Source of the DNA: Brasenia schreberi
Lineage: Eukaryota; Streptophyta; Magnoliopsida; Nymphaeales; Cabombaceae
Reading direction: 5' to 3'
Assembly: GCA_036023115.1 (NCBI GenBank)
Contig: JAYKKT010000090.1
Coordinates: 29,409,501 to 29,473,500, forward strand
Length of the DNA stretch: 64,000 bases
Shown here: positions 1 to 11,027 of the stretch, piece after piece
How the letters are laid out: every line of letters begins with the position of its first letter
How positions within the stretch are numbered: the first letter of the stretch is position 1
Notes under the pieces: generated by a model
Databases searched by the model: none
What the model saw: only the letters and a program-made list of their open reading frames with translations
What the model was told of the DNA's origin: nothing
Translations under genes and position numbers: made by a program

Positions 1-512
1 CTACCTTCCTCGTTTATATCCCCATAACCAAAGTTTCCATGAATCCCTTGATATCCTAATGCCTCTTTACCGACATGTCCATTTAAATCTCCTCCTAAAC
101 AAATCATCTCCCTTTGTGGAATCTTTTGAAACACCTTATCTAACTCTTCCCAAAAAACTGTCTTTATACTATCTTCTAGTCCTACTTGGGGTGCGTACGC
201 ACAAACTATATTCAAAACCTCTACTCCTAACACTAATTTCAATGTCATAATTCGGTCACCATATCGTTGTATGTCTACTACACTCTCCTTTAAATCTTTA
301 TTTATGATAATACCAACTCCGTTTCGAGCCTTTTCTTTACCTGAGTACCATAATTTAAAACCTGTATCCTCTATCTCCTTTGCTTTTTCTCCAACCCATT
401 TTGTCTCTTGTAAACATAGAATATGAATCTTTCTCCGAATCATAGTATCTACCACCTCCATTAGCTTACCCGATAATGTTCCGATATTCCAAGAACCAAT
501 ACGAATCTTATT
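1..512 (-). pseudogene. RTE LINE polyprotein, endonuclease domain (partial)
   Basis: The minus strand is open from about 512 to the window edge and reads as an APE-type (exonuclease-endonuclease-phosphatase) endonuclease, the N-terminal domain of RTE polyproteins that nicks target DNA. Visible motifs in order are GSWNIGT (near 498-480), LCLQETKW (near 417-395), a region with ARNGVG, and the catalytic GGDLNGH (near 104-84). These correspond to the conserved Asn, Glu and Asp-x-Asn positions of the fold. No stop is seen in this stretch, so this copy may be younger than most others here. The reverse transcriptase that should follow is beyond position 1. It is labelled as a pseudogene fragment only because completeness cannot be judged. 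Confidence 0.7.
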
Positions 513-905
513 ATCTAGGACTAGCTTCCTTACCCCCCGCATCCGTCCATAATCAAAATGCGGAGACCCTCTCTGAAAATTTTTCACTACATTCGGGCAG
601 CAATGTAGCGGGACTAACTTCTTTACCCACACCCGTCCATGATGTGGGAACCCTCTCTGCAATTGATTCACTACATTCGGGCGAAAATGTAGTGGCCCTT
701 GCTTACTTCTTACTGCATTCGAGCTCTGCAGCACGTCGCTAGGCGGGAACGCCCCAAAGCAATGCTCATAATTTTTGTAGAAATCCGACGAAGTTTTACG
801 CTGGCTGTCAGAAGCCTAACACAACCCTCCTCCTTTATCCGGGCTTGGGACCGGCAATGCAAGGGTGATCCCTTACATGGGCGGAGTTCAACAGTCCACT
901 ATTGC
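1..905 (-). mobile_element. RTE-clade LINE, 5' part, running off the left edge
   Basis: Read on the minus strand this is the 5' region of an RTE-type LINE: a leader (about 905-520) followed by the endonuclease part of the polyprotein (about 512-1). It shares its sequence with the plus-strand copy starting at 2002: positions 1-70 are the reverse complement of about 2001-2070 with one or two differences. The leader contains two related segments with the phrase 'cactacattcgggc' (about 588 and 669). It also has a motif near 785-880 that recurs at 20625-20700 and 28225-28305, which marks it as the 5' end of this family. The right boundary near 905 is estimated, and the 3' half lies outside the window. 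Confidence 0.75.
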
Positions 906-1986
906 CGCTAATTTTCTGCTAACACCACATATTCTATGCTCAATACAAGCACTCCCCATGGCTCTACTTGAGCCAACCAATGACTTCACAAAGCACCAAA
1001 GCTATCCCATTGTTCCATATTACACAAACTAACTAGGTTGCACCCAACTAAAAAATGACTATACATAAAATTAAAAAAAAAATTCTGCACTCACACTGCA
1101 GACCCCTGAATTTTAACCACTCTTGTAGACAAACAAACAACATTTTTACTCGTCCAAAAACACGATGAACATCACTAATATGTTAGGTAATGACCCACAA
1201 AATTTTAGACCAACATTTATGCTTGTCCGAAGACACGATGAACATCACTAATATGTTAGGTAACAACCCACAAAATTTCAGACCACTATAGCCCACTCAA
1301 ACTAACTAGCTATAGTATACTCCACATAATCACCCGTAGTATTGTTTGGACTGCACCCTTGCAGTCTGCAGCAACATCCTCTTTGCAAATGTTGAGCAAT
1401 GGCTAGCAGCTCCCTCCTAAAGTCATGGGGATCATCCTCATCTTGATCTCCTTCCTTTTAGGATCAGTTACCTTTCGGCGGATCAAGAAAAAGTTTACTT
1501 GATTCTAGGATTTCGAAAAAAAGACAGATTTACATTTTTTTAAGTCTCTTTTTTGGTTAGCTTTTCTACAAAATCAAGAAAAGGGATCTACCACAACCCT
1601 ATCCTTCTTTTCTCATCAAAAGAAATGAAATCTTGCTTCTCAAAAGATCCCACAAAATTAGGAACAAATTGGCCCGACTCCAACTGCACCAATAGTTGTC
1701 TGCAAAACTTTTCAATGGCCACAACAAATGGCAGTTTGCTTCGCCCCTTTGGTACAACCTCTGCCTAAGATAAGCCTGCTACTTCATGGTGGCGACATCC
1801 GGCTTTGAAAATCCGACGAAACTGTAACTCACCTTTTTTTGAGGAAACTAGTCGCTTTCATCCCAACCCTCAATGGGATTTTGATGGGAAATCTCTACTA
1901 CAACCCCCAAGAATAGGACCAAAGCCATCCCCATCCAAATTGACCCCGTCAAATTATAGCAAGGTAAAAAAACCAATATTTCGTTA
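906..1986. other. Spacer between two LINE copies, no gene seen
   Basis: No coding exon is recognised. The stretch holds a 73-bp tandem duplication and short AT-rich runs. The open frames at 1553-1768 and 1805-2005 show no family motif. Confidence 0.5.
1139..1284. repeat. Tandem duplication, 73 bp x 2
   Basis: Two adjacent units (1139-1211 and 1212-1284) share the core 'cacgatgaacatcactaat' and its flanks, with about 10 substitutions between them. No function is apparent. Confidence 0.75.
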
Positions 1987-2001
1987 TACCTATTCCGTTG
2001 G
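1987..2001. repeat. Target-site duplication, left copy, of LINE 2002-4443
   Basis: The 15-mer tacctattccgttgg occurs here and again, identical, at 4444-4458 directly after the (TTG)n tail of the LINE. Confidence 0.9.
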
Positions 2002-4408
2002 ATAAAGAGGCATTAGGATATCAAGGGATTCATGGAAACTTTGGTTTTGGGGATATAAACGAGGAAGGTAGGGAGATTTTAAATTTTGTTATGGCATTTG
2101 ATCTCTTTATAGTCAATACAATCTTTAAAAAACGAGATAAACATTTAATTACTTATAAGAGTGGCTTATCACAAACACAAATTGATTACTTTATTTGTAG
2201 AAAAAAAGATAGAGCGTGTTGTAAAGATTGTAAGGTAATTCCAGGAGAAAGCTTAACCACCCAACATCGACTTTTAGTTATGAATTTACAAATAAAAAAA
2301 TGGACAAAGAAGAAAAGAGTGCATCAAGCTATTCGGACTAAATGGTGGAACCTCAAAAGCGAGAAAGAAGATATATTTAAACAGAAAGTCCTTCAAGGAG
2401 ATATTTGGAATTATGTTGGCACACCCTGTGATATGTGGAACAATATGGCTATATATATTAGGAAAGTGGCGAAAGATGTGTTAGGGGTATCTAAGGGAGG
2501 TGTACCGGCACAAAAAGAAGCTTGGTGGTGGAGTGAAGTAGTACAAAATAAAATCAAGGCAAAGAGGGCATGTTACAAATTACATTATGCTAAGAAAACT
2601 AGTGAAACTTTAGAAGCTTATAAGAAAGCAAAGAAGGAAGCGAAAAAGGCCGTTAGTGAAGCAAAAGCTAAGATTTGGGAGGACGTATAAAAAACTCAAC
2701 TTAGAAGAGGGTGAAAGAGATATTTTTAGGATAGCTAGGGCTAGAGATAAGAAAACTAAAGATCTTAATTATGTTAGATGCATAAAAGACGAGGATGAAA
2801 AAATTCTAGTGGCAAATGATGATATAAGAAATAGATGGAAAAACTATTTTTATAATCTTTTTAATGAAAATAAAGATGTTAGTATTAGTTTAAGAGATTT
2901 AGCCAAGTCAGAAAAGTATATAAACCACAATTTCTACCGACGTATTCAAAAGAATGAAGTCAAAGAGGCTCTTAAACATATGAAGGGTGGTAAATCGGTA
3001 GGACCAGATAATATTCCTATAGAAGTTTGAAAAATACTAGGAGAAATAGGAATCACTTGGCTCACAAGACTATTTAATGAAATATGGAAAAACCAAAAGA
3101 TGCCCGAGGAATGGAGAGCAAGTACACTTATACCCATATATAAGAACAAGGGAGACATTCAAAATTGTGCGAATTATCAAGGTATCAAGTTAATGAGTCA
3201 TACTATGAAATTATGGAAAAGAATTATCAAACGTAGGTTAAGACAAGTATCAAGTACAACAGAGAACCAATTTGGATTCATGTCAGGCAGATCTACTATT
3301 GAAGCGATTCACCTTTTGAGACGTCTTATGGAACATTTTAGAGCAAAAAAGAAAGACCTTCACATGATATTTATTGATCTAGAAAAAGTTTATGATAGGG
3401 TACCGAGGGAGGTTCTTTGGAGAACTTTGGAAAAAAGAGGTATCCCATTGACATATATTAACCTTATAAGAGACATGTACAATGGTGCAAAAACATGTGT
3501 GAGGACTCATGAAGGAACGACAGACTTCTTTGCAGTTAATATTGGGTTACATCAAGGATCAACTTTAAGTCCATACTTATTTATAATGGTGATGGATGAG
3601 TTAACAAAACATATTCAAGATGAAGTACCTTGGTGTATGTTATGTGCAGATGACATTGTATTAGTGGAGGAGTCTAAGGAAAAAGTTAATAGAAAATTGG
3701 AACTATGGAGAGAAACATTAGAAAGCAAAGGCCTCCGACTTAGTAGAACCAAGACAAAATATATGGAATGTAAGTTTGATCATTTGGTTACTTGAAAGGA
3801 CATAGAAATTAAAATTGGCACACATTGCATTCCCCAAAAGGAAAGTTTTAAATACCTAGGGTCAAATTTTCAGAGTGATGGAAGAATTGATGGAGATGTT
3901 ACACATAGAGTAAATGATGGTTGGTTAAAATGGAGAGGAGCATCAGGTATTCTTTATGATAAGAAGATACCATTAAAATTAAAAGGTAAATATTATAGAG
4001 CATCAATTAGGCCTGCCATGTTTTATGGTTCTGAGTGTTGGGCAGTTAATCATCAACATGTACAAAAGATGTCTGTGACAGAAATGAAGATGGATGAGTG
4101 GTCATACAAGAAAAAACCGTATAAATAATGAGGTTATTAGAAACAAATTAGGAGTGACACCAATAGAGGATAAAATGAGAGAACATCGTTTAAGATGGTT
4201 TGGACATATAGAAAGAAGATCAAAAGAAGAACCTGTAAGAAGGTTAGAAAAACTAAATTTGGAAAGTATTAAAAGAGGTAGAGGACGACCACAAAAGTGT
4301 TGGAAAGAAACAATAAAGAATGATCTAGCTTATTGGGAGTTAACTGCTAACATGGCACACGGTAGGGATCTGTGGAAACAAAGAATCCATATAGCCGACC
4401 CCATCTAG
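2002..4408 (+). pseudogene. RTE LINE endonuclease/reverse transcriptase, broken
   Basis: The frame opens in the endonuclease (GNFGFGDIN, then TYKSGLSQTQIDYF near 2150-2190, the conserved S-x-IDY region). It is broken by a deletion near 2685 with a stop at 2688. The RT part resumes in another frame (from about 2700) with [10 protein letters not shown] (near 2998-3027). It meets an in-frame TGA at 3028 where the related copy at 34330 has Trp, and continues with [15 protein letters not shown] and [11 protein letters not shown] motifs. The catalytic Tyr/Phe-x-Asp-Asp box reads CADD (near 3644-3655) instead of FADD. A further TGA lies at 3793 and a frame change near 4085. The C-terminal RLRWFGHIERR motif at about 4187-4220 is typical of RTE elements. 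The copy cannot encode a full protein. Confidence 0.85.
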
Positions 4409-4443
4409 TATGGGAAAAGGCTTAGTTATTGTTGTTGTTGTTG
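2002..4443 (+). mobile_element. 5'-truncated RTE LINE insertion with (TTG)n tail
   Basis: A single target-primed insertion. It begins abruptly inside the endonuclease domain at 2002. It runs through the endonuclease C-terminus, reverse transcriptase and C-terminal region, and ends with the family's 3' end (gaccccatctagtatggg, near 4398) and a GTT/TTG tail at about 4425-4443. Perfect 15-bp duplications flank it. Truncation at the 5' end together with a simple-repeat tail is typical of RTE elements. The perfect target duplication suggests a fairly recent event, although the reading frame carries several breaks. Confidence 0.92.
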
Positions 4444-4458
4444 TACCTATTCCGTTGG
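4444..4458. repeat. Target-site duplication, right copy, of LINE 2002-4443
   Basis: Identical to 1987-2001 (15 of 15 bases), placed directly after the TTG tail. Confidence 0.9.
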
Positions 4459-5104
4459 GTGGTTTTGCAATCACCCAAAATCCCTTAATAACTTAATTTA
4501 TTTGCGAAATTTTACCCATGAATTCTCCCAACACCAATATATCTTCACGCCAATTATGGGAGCAATACAACATGATTTTCCCTACGAAATTTCACTCAGA
4601 AGTTACTGAAAATTCAGCATGTACTACATCTGCGATTTCTACTCTAACTCTATTTCTGCCACTTCACCACCGCCACCAAAAGTCACCACGGCTATGTGTC
4701 AACCCTATTGATCCTTTGCAACTCCTCAACACCATAAAAGAGTGAACAACCTTAAGGCAAATCTTCACCTAAAATGCAAAAAGTCACTTGTTTTCTAGAA
4801 AACCGCAATCTTCCACCTCTCTACCTCCGAGACCACTACCAAAATCACCAGTTTTGGTGGTTTTAGACTCTCATACCATGTTGAGAATTGCACGATTAGA
4901 CAAAGGAGAAAAGTAGGGAGAACAATGGAGGGTCGCCCTCCTTTTCTCTCTCTCTTTTATTCCAAAACACACTATCCTATTACACTAGATTAAGTCCTTA
5001 TACAATGGACTTCACATCTTAAAAGACAAGATTGCCCTTAATAAAGAAAAACAACTTAATGCGCTTAAATCACTTGGCACCTCTTAGATAATGTTGCCTT
5101 CAAC
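4459..5104. other. Non-coding spacer
   Basis: No recognisable exon or repeat family. It contains a short CT run near 4948-4958. It may be part of a very long intron of the methionine sulfoxide reductase gene whose first exon is at 7336-7667, but nothing in it proves that. Confidence 0.35.
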
Positions 5105-5670
5105 ACCATAAACAACAGCAAAGCCTTTTCACATACTAGATAGAGTCAAGCTAAATGGATTCTTTGTTTCTATAGAGCTCAATCATATGCCATGCTAACA
5201 ATTAACTGAACATAAGCTAGATCATTCTTTATTGTTTTCTTCAACACTTTTGTGGTCTTCCTCTTCCTCTTAACATTTTCATAATCTAGTTTCTTGTACC
5301 TTTTTACAAGAATTCCCTTTGATCATCTTTCTATATGTCCAAACCATATTAAACAATTTTTTCTCGTTTTATCATTTATTGGTCACTCCCAATTTGTTCC
5401 TAATAATCTCATTATGTATGTTGTCTTTCTTTGTGTGACTATTCATCCATCTCAACTTAGAACCATAAACTATAGTCAGTCTAATTGTTTCTCAATAATA
5501 TTTACCTTTTAACTTTAATGGTATCTTCTTGTCACATAAAATATATGATATACGTCTTCATTTTAACCAACCTATAAAATACATGATACACCTCTTTATT
5601 TTAACCAACCTACATTGATTCTATTTATAACGTCTCTATCAAATTTTCCCTCTCAAATATACCCGAGTAC
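5105..5670 (-). mobile_element. Old RTE LINE 3' fragment
   Basis: Minus-strand remnant of the same family. The 3' end phrase (aagccttttcacatactaga, near 5116) is followed inward by the segments found in the copy at 32922 (tttctatatgtccaaacca near 5328). Many substitutions and no tail or target duplication could be fixed, so it is much older than the other copies. Confidence 0.75.
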
Positions 5671-7335
5671 ATCTATGAGCTTTTCTCGGTCAACTTGAAA
5701 TCCTCTTACGAGTATTAGCACTAGACTGCTCCATTCATGACAACATTTTTTTCTGCACATGGACACATGCCACATAGCAAGACACTATGAATAATGAATG
5801 ATTCGATATAGTCCTACACACCAAAGAAAGTGGAAAAAATCCTCCATCAACAAATCATCTAGCGGAGTATGTGTTTCAAAGCAGGGAGCGGCGTCTTTGC
5901 ATCAATATTAGAGCCTGACAAGCTAGTCTCCGTCCATTTTCTGAATTCAAATATATATCTCGTGAATGGTATGAAAAAGGAAAGCAAATATCAAACTACA
6001 TCAAGTTGGGAAGTCCAAAATTCTTTTCAATAAACTAAATGAAAACAACCTGCAGAAAAAGAAAAACTGAAAGGAAGAAAGAATATTTTGCAAACAACTG
6101 CAGATGATTGAAGTACAACAGGTGGTGAAGAACAGCTACTAAAAAGCTTTACAAGTTCCTGAAAATCAAGATCTGCCAAATGATATTCACTGACCAGACT
6201 ATATAACAGGAGGGACTAACACAAGTTGAGGTCTACAGTGAAAATTGGTTATTAATGTGACTTATAAATTTGGGGCCTAAAATCTTAGGAGTCCAAAAAT
6301 TTCCAGGCCTACAAGATTGCTATTACAACAAGATTAAATTTTGGGGCCTAAGGTGATAACCTTAGTGGCCTTGCCGACGAGCTACCCTTGGACCATGACA
6401 ACCAATTTTAAGGATTAAAAACAAAAAAGAGAATACCACCATCACGAGTAGTAGACAACTAAAACTGCTAGAATTTGGAATAGATGAAGATGCAGTTGAT
6501 CCCTTAAATTGGTAAACTTCATTTAGCAAAAGTACCGATAACCAAGATCAGGGAAAGGAGAACAATGAATAAACAAATCATAATTCACCAAGAAATAAAA
6601 CACCCATCACATGGATTGCCGTTAATCAAGAATAAAAGAAAGCAAGCAAAACACCACAACTGCAAAAGATGAATGTCAAAGAATCCTGTAGATTAGTGCC
6701 CTTCATTTAGCCAGTAACGACAACAGAGATGATAAAAAGGAGAACAAGGTTGATGCAAATAAACAAAATTTTCGTCCGCCCCGCATCAAACCCGCAATAT
6801 ATGATACCATCGGAGAGAAACAAGGAATGTAAGGAAGAACTGAATAAACCATAATTCACTAAAAACCAGAGCACCCATCACATGAATTGTCATATACTGA
6901 TTAAAACGAAAGGGAAAAAGAATAAAAAAAGCCAAGGAAAGCAAAAAAGACAAGACATTGTAGATCTAAAGTAATAAGAATTGCCTCGTACCAAAAAAAA
7001 AAGAACATGAAGCAGTAATAATCGCTACAATTGAGCATAGATGAATATCCATGAATCTTTTACATGGGTATCTTTGTTTACTCTAACAATGACCAACATC
7101 TCGAAAAGGAGAGAAATGAACCAATACATCATAATGCACCAAAAACCACAAACAATCATGAACAGATTGAACTGATTAACAAAATGTGTAGAAGCTCATT
7201 TTCTACTCACTTTTGTAGCAATGACTAGAAAGTGAATTAACACCAAAGGTAACTACAACTTCCCCCAACAAACATATCAAAGACTAAGCAAAAGGATAGA
7301 ATTTCTCCATTCTTTACCATCTACCAAAAACTTAC
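5671..7335. other. AT-rich stretch, possible intron of the MSRB gene
   Basis: No coding exon was recognised on either strand. I looked for the cysteine-rich and CGWP-type motifs expected in later methionine sulfoxide reductase exons and saw none. A near-repeat phrase 'ttggggcctaa' occurs at about 6271 and 6342 and again near 40874. Confidence 0.4.
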
Positions 7336-7667
7336 TCTGTGCCCTTCTGTCTCAGGATTCTGAATTGCTCCGGCGAAAGAATGGCTCTCCATTCTTCGTC
7401 CGTCTTGTTAACGGAACCAGGCGCAGCCATCGTCGCTCCCCCTCGTCTATTCTTGAGAGAGAAAGCACCGGGAGTTGCAGGCACGGCGATTCTCTTGTAA
7501 ACGGGGAAGGTGGTGATAAATGACGTCTCGGAGACAGTGAAATAATGAGAAATTGATGAGTGAATGCGCCTCGGAAATCGAGGAGAGGAAGGCGGTGGTC
7601 TTGGGACAGATGGGATGAGGGACCTGGATGAAGGTGGGGTTTTAAGTAGTTGAAAGGCCGTCTTCAT
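7336..7667 (-). CDS. Peptide methionine-(R)-S-oxide reductase B, plastid type, exon 1 only
   Basis: The ATG at 7667 opens a 110-codon exon. The first 70 or so residues are rich in Ser, Pro and Arg with almost no acidic residues, as in a chloroplast transit peptide. The mature start follows: a Met-Ala stretch and then VNKTDEEWRAILSPEQFRIL and RQKGTE, a very characteristic N-terminus of plant MSRB1/MSRB2. The enzyme reduces the R-epimer of methionine sulfoxide using thioredoxin or a related donor. A consensus donor (gtaagt) starts at 7335, splitting the Glu codon (phase 2). The following exons with the zinc-binding CxxC pairs, the CGWP region and the catalytic Cys are not visible between 1 and 7335. 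Either the intron exceeds 7.3 kb and has been filled by LINEs, or the gene is truncated. The first-exon identity is fairly sure; completeness is not. Confidence 0.8.
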
Positions 7668-7684
7668 TTCCGCCTGTGGATTGG

Positions 7685-7952
7685 GAGATGATTGACTTTG
7701 AGTACCTTATCAAGCTTATCTTTCATTTTTATATCCGCCACTACCTCGTAAAACCGGAACGTTCTCTTTCTCTTACATATGTATACGTATACAGACAGAC
7801 AGACAGACACACGCATCGGAGGTGATTGACTTTGAGTACCTTATCAAGGTCATCTTTCACTTTTATATGCGCCACTGCCTCGTGAAACCAGAATATTCTC
7901 TCTTTCTCTTTATTTATATATACATATAGAGAGAAGGGTGTAATATGCTGGT
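7685..7952. repeat. Tandem duplication of about 134 bp upstream of MSRB
   Basis: Two units share 'gattgactttgagtacctta' (first at 7690, second at 7824), then 'cgccactacctcgt' against 'cgccactgcctcgt', then CT-rich DNA. They are separated by an ATACGTATA/CAGA run. They lie directly upstream of the MSRB start codon and so within its probable promoter or leader. Confidence 0.75.
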
Positions 7953-8073
7953 CTCCTCATCAGCACAACCATCGCAACTTTTAAGAAACAGATTGTTGAT
8001 TAAAAAGATAAAAATCACAAACAAGTAAACGGATTTCAAAAACTAAAAGTACAACCAAGTAAACTTGTAAAAA

Positions 8074-8107
<34 letters not shown>

Positions 8108-9132
8108 TATATTTATATTTGTACACTCTTTTTACTATTCACATTTTTTTCAAAAATACATAAATTATCCATCACTTTCGTGCTCCTCTCCTACGCAATT
8201 CGAGTGTTCTCTTCCCTTCCTTCGGGCAACCAGAGTTTCACTCATTTTCATTCATTTATTTAGTTATTACTCTCTTTGTAGCTGAATAACACGTACTCTT
8301 ATGAACTTCAAGAATAAAAATTAAAACTGAAAAATGAAACTAAAAAATAAAATTAATAACAGGAAAAAGAATCCAGAAAACAATAAAAATAAAAAAGTAA
8401 AAAGAATCAACAAACATAAACATATGAGTATATTTTACGAATGTCGTGCGAAACAAGAAAAAACGAGTCATATCTCCTAGGGGACTTGCAACTCATCCGC
8501 ATTTCCTACGAACAAAGACCTTAGGCAAAGGAACAACTCCCTTGTCGAAGAGATGCATGGCAAAAGCACAACTCTCTTGTCGAAGAGACACATCTACGCC
8601 GTGTTTCGAGCAAGGTTTTTTATTTTGATTTTAACCGAAAATAAAATCGATACATCAAATAAACAACAAAAATACATCAAATTAACAATATATCTCTAAA
8701 AATGACAGAAAACCTATTTGAATCGTCTTCGTTTTCTTTTTTACTCTTTTTTCTTCTTCCTTTTCGGTCGGATTCGAAATACTATAAAACCATGGATGGT
8801 TCAATATTATGCACTTGATCAAACTATAAGTCATGGATTATCGGAAAATGGTGTGGAATGATGGACAAAGTAGAAACCCATCATAAAAGTGAGTTTAGAC
8901 GGTTAGTAAAAAGGATGTGTGGATATCAATTTTATACTTTTTGTTTTGTTACGTTTGAACACAATTCTTTATCTTTTGTAAATAAGTGGTTGAGACTTTC
9001 AAGAATATGATAAGGATGCTAATATATATATATATATATATATATCAAAGAATCTTAAAGTATTTATATAGAAACTTCATGCGAACCAATTTTATGAAAA
9101 TCAAAAAGTAATGTATATGTGCAATTTCAGTT
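7953..9132. other. AT-rich intergenic region
   Basis: Between the MSRB start and the 41-bp repeat there are only A/T-rich runs, a CT-TA microsatellite at about 8077-8107 and a TA run at about 9021-9044. The open frame at 8446-8628 has no recognisable features. Confidence 0.4.
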
Positions 9133-9255
9133 CAGAATATTCTTACAGACCCTCTGAATACAATAATAAAACTCAGAATATTCTTACAGACCCTCTGAAT
9201 ACAATAATAAAACTCAGAATATTCTTACAGACCCTCTGAATACAATAATAAAACT
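9133..9255. repeat. Perfect tandem repeat, 41 bp x 3
   Basis: Starts of identical units are at 9133, 9174 and 9215, each opening with cagaatattcttacagaccc. The three copies look identical base for base, which implies a very recent expansion or active homogenisation. Confidence 0.92.
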
Positions 9256-10045
9256 AAGGTAACGTAACTAATGAAAAGATTTTGGCGAGCACTGAGTGTG
9301 GATTGGCAACATTGGCACAACTTTTTTTTTTTTTTAAACCGGAAGCTAATGACTAGGCAAATCCATGCGAGACATAGAACAGGGATGCACCCTCGTGGGT
9401 ATCAGACCTCAAGGTCCTCCCAAGTCGAACACTAGCCAGGGCATTGCACTATGCACCAGTCGCGTGGAAGATGATGAAAAGTGTCATCACTTGAGGCAGT
9501 AACAAAAGGGAGACAACGGACAAATTTAAGGTTTTACGGGTTTTCCGAGTAGTTCAGAAAATCAATTACCTGTTTTGAAGCTTGCGGGCAATCCACATTT
9601 GAGCTATGGCCTTGTATCTATCTTCTCTGCCATATAATTACCAAGTACCATTTTTTAGTGCTTTTAGAAATTGTAGGCAATCATGGATTACATTCTACTC
9701 TTGCTTCTTTCTAATTTAATTTTGTTTGTTGCTGGAAATGACTGCACTGAAAAGGTGAGACTTGGTAGATAGATGGGATAACACCCAATGAGAGGACCCT
9801 TTAGCTGAATAATATGACTTGCTGCCGGAATTAGCTTCACATCGGAGCATTAGGAAGTTTCGTCATAGGCTGCTTACTCATACCAACATGGCTGAGATGG
9901 GCCAATCATGAATACAACTATAAAATCAGCTGAATGAGCCAAGATTAGGCTGCTTGCACTGAATTAACTTGGGCTGTAGTCAATCCAGAATACAACAGTA
10001 AAATGAGCCGATTGAGCCAAGAGTACGCTGCTTGCAGCCAATTAT

Positions 10046-10121
<76 letters not shown>
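10046..10121. repeat. GA microsatellite
   Basis: Nearly pure (GA)n with one small interruption near 10078. Confidence 0.9.
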
Positions 10122-10123
<2 letters not shown>

Positions 10124-11027
10124 ATGCAAGAAAAAGTACAGATCCCCTTTCTGTCTTACAAGTTTCAACATCTATGCGGGTACAAGTGTCTCCAATTATA
10201 TTCAGTAGATGGGCACTGTCATTATGATTGTTGATCACAAAGTTGCACAGATACAGTATGATGTACCAACTTACCATGGTTCTGAAAAACCTACTTTCCA
10301 AAAGTTGCAGGAATGAAGTGTTACCAAAGGATTTTGATCAATCTTTCAGGCTGAAACATGCAATGGAGATCAAACCTATGTCCAACTACAAAGTATGATT
10401 ATTACTATGGTATGGTGTACGAGTGAGTGAACTAGCCGAATCCAAAGAATCGGACGGGAAAACCTTGTTGCTAAAGCACAACTCATGTTCTTGAAATGTT
10501 AACACACATTGAAAGTGATTATCATGACTCGTGTTATCATTTCCAGCAGATATAACAGCACACGCAGGCCTCAATTTGTTATGGACATTGAGAGCATACA
10601 CGCCCACAAGGTAGGGGACTTCCACCTTGAAGTTACAGCTTCCGAGTTGCGAGCTTTAAGCTAGACCATGATCAAGCCCTCCGGCTGCCACATGCAGTTG
10701 GTTTGCTATTGACCTCTACTTTCTCCATCACTGGCACCTGACTGATGAACAAAATTTACTGTAGCTATTAAATCGGCAACAATCATGAATTGATAATAAG
10801 AAACTCAAGGATGGAATGATCGATCTTTTGAGTCATCAAGCCCAGTTTCAGATAGATTTGTTCAGTTCATCAAGGCTACTTTGTGAAAGAAACCAACTAA
10901 TTGAGATTATCCACTAAAGAGAAGCCTGTTTGATGATCTGAACCCTGGTTTCCATGGCTCAACACAAGTTTTGACTAAGTAAGCAATTCACAAAGGACTA
11001 CAAGAGATAAAGGCACTTAGTACTTAC

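Noticed and set aside
2946..3158. 70-residue minus-strand frame repeated at 23769-23981 and, inverted, at 34213-34425
   Set aside because: It is the antisense shadow of the LINE reverse transcriptase; it recurs only because the LINE does.
9320..9475. T-run followed by about 130 bp of GC-richer DNA, possibly a minus-strand poly(A)-tailed SINE
   Set aside because: Box-like sequences are weak and no target duplication was found.
10386..10625. 79-codon minus-strand frame starting VEVPYLVGVYAL, preceded by an AG
   Set aside because: Could be a further exon, but no family is recognised and no matching donor/acceptor chain to PP2C exon 2 could be shown.
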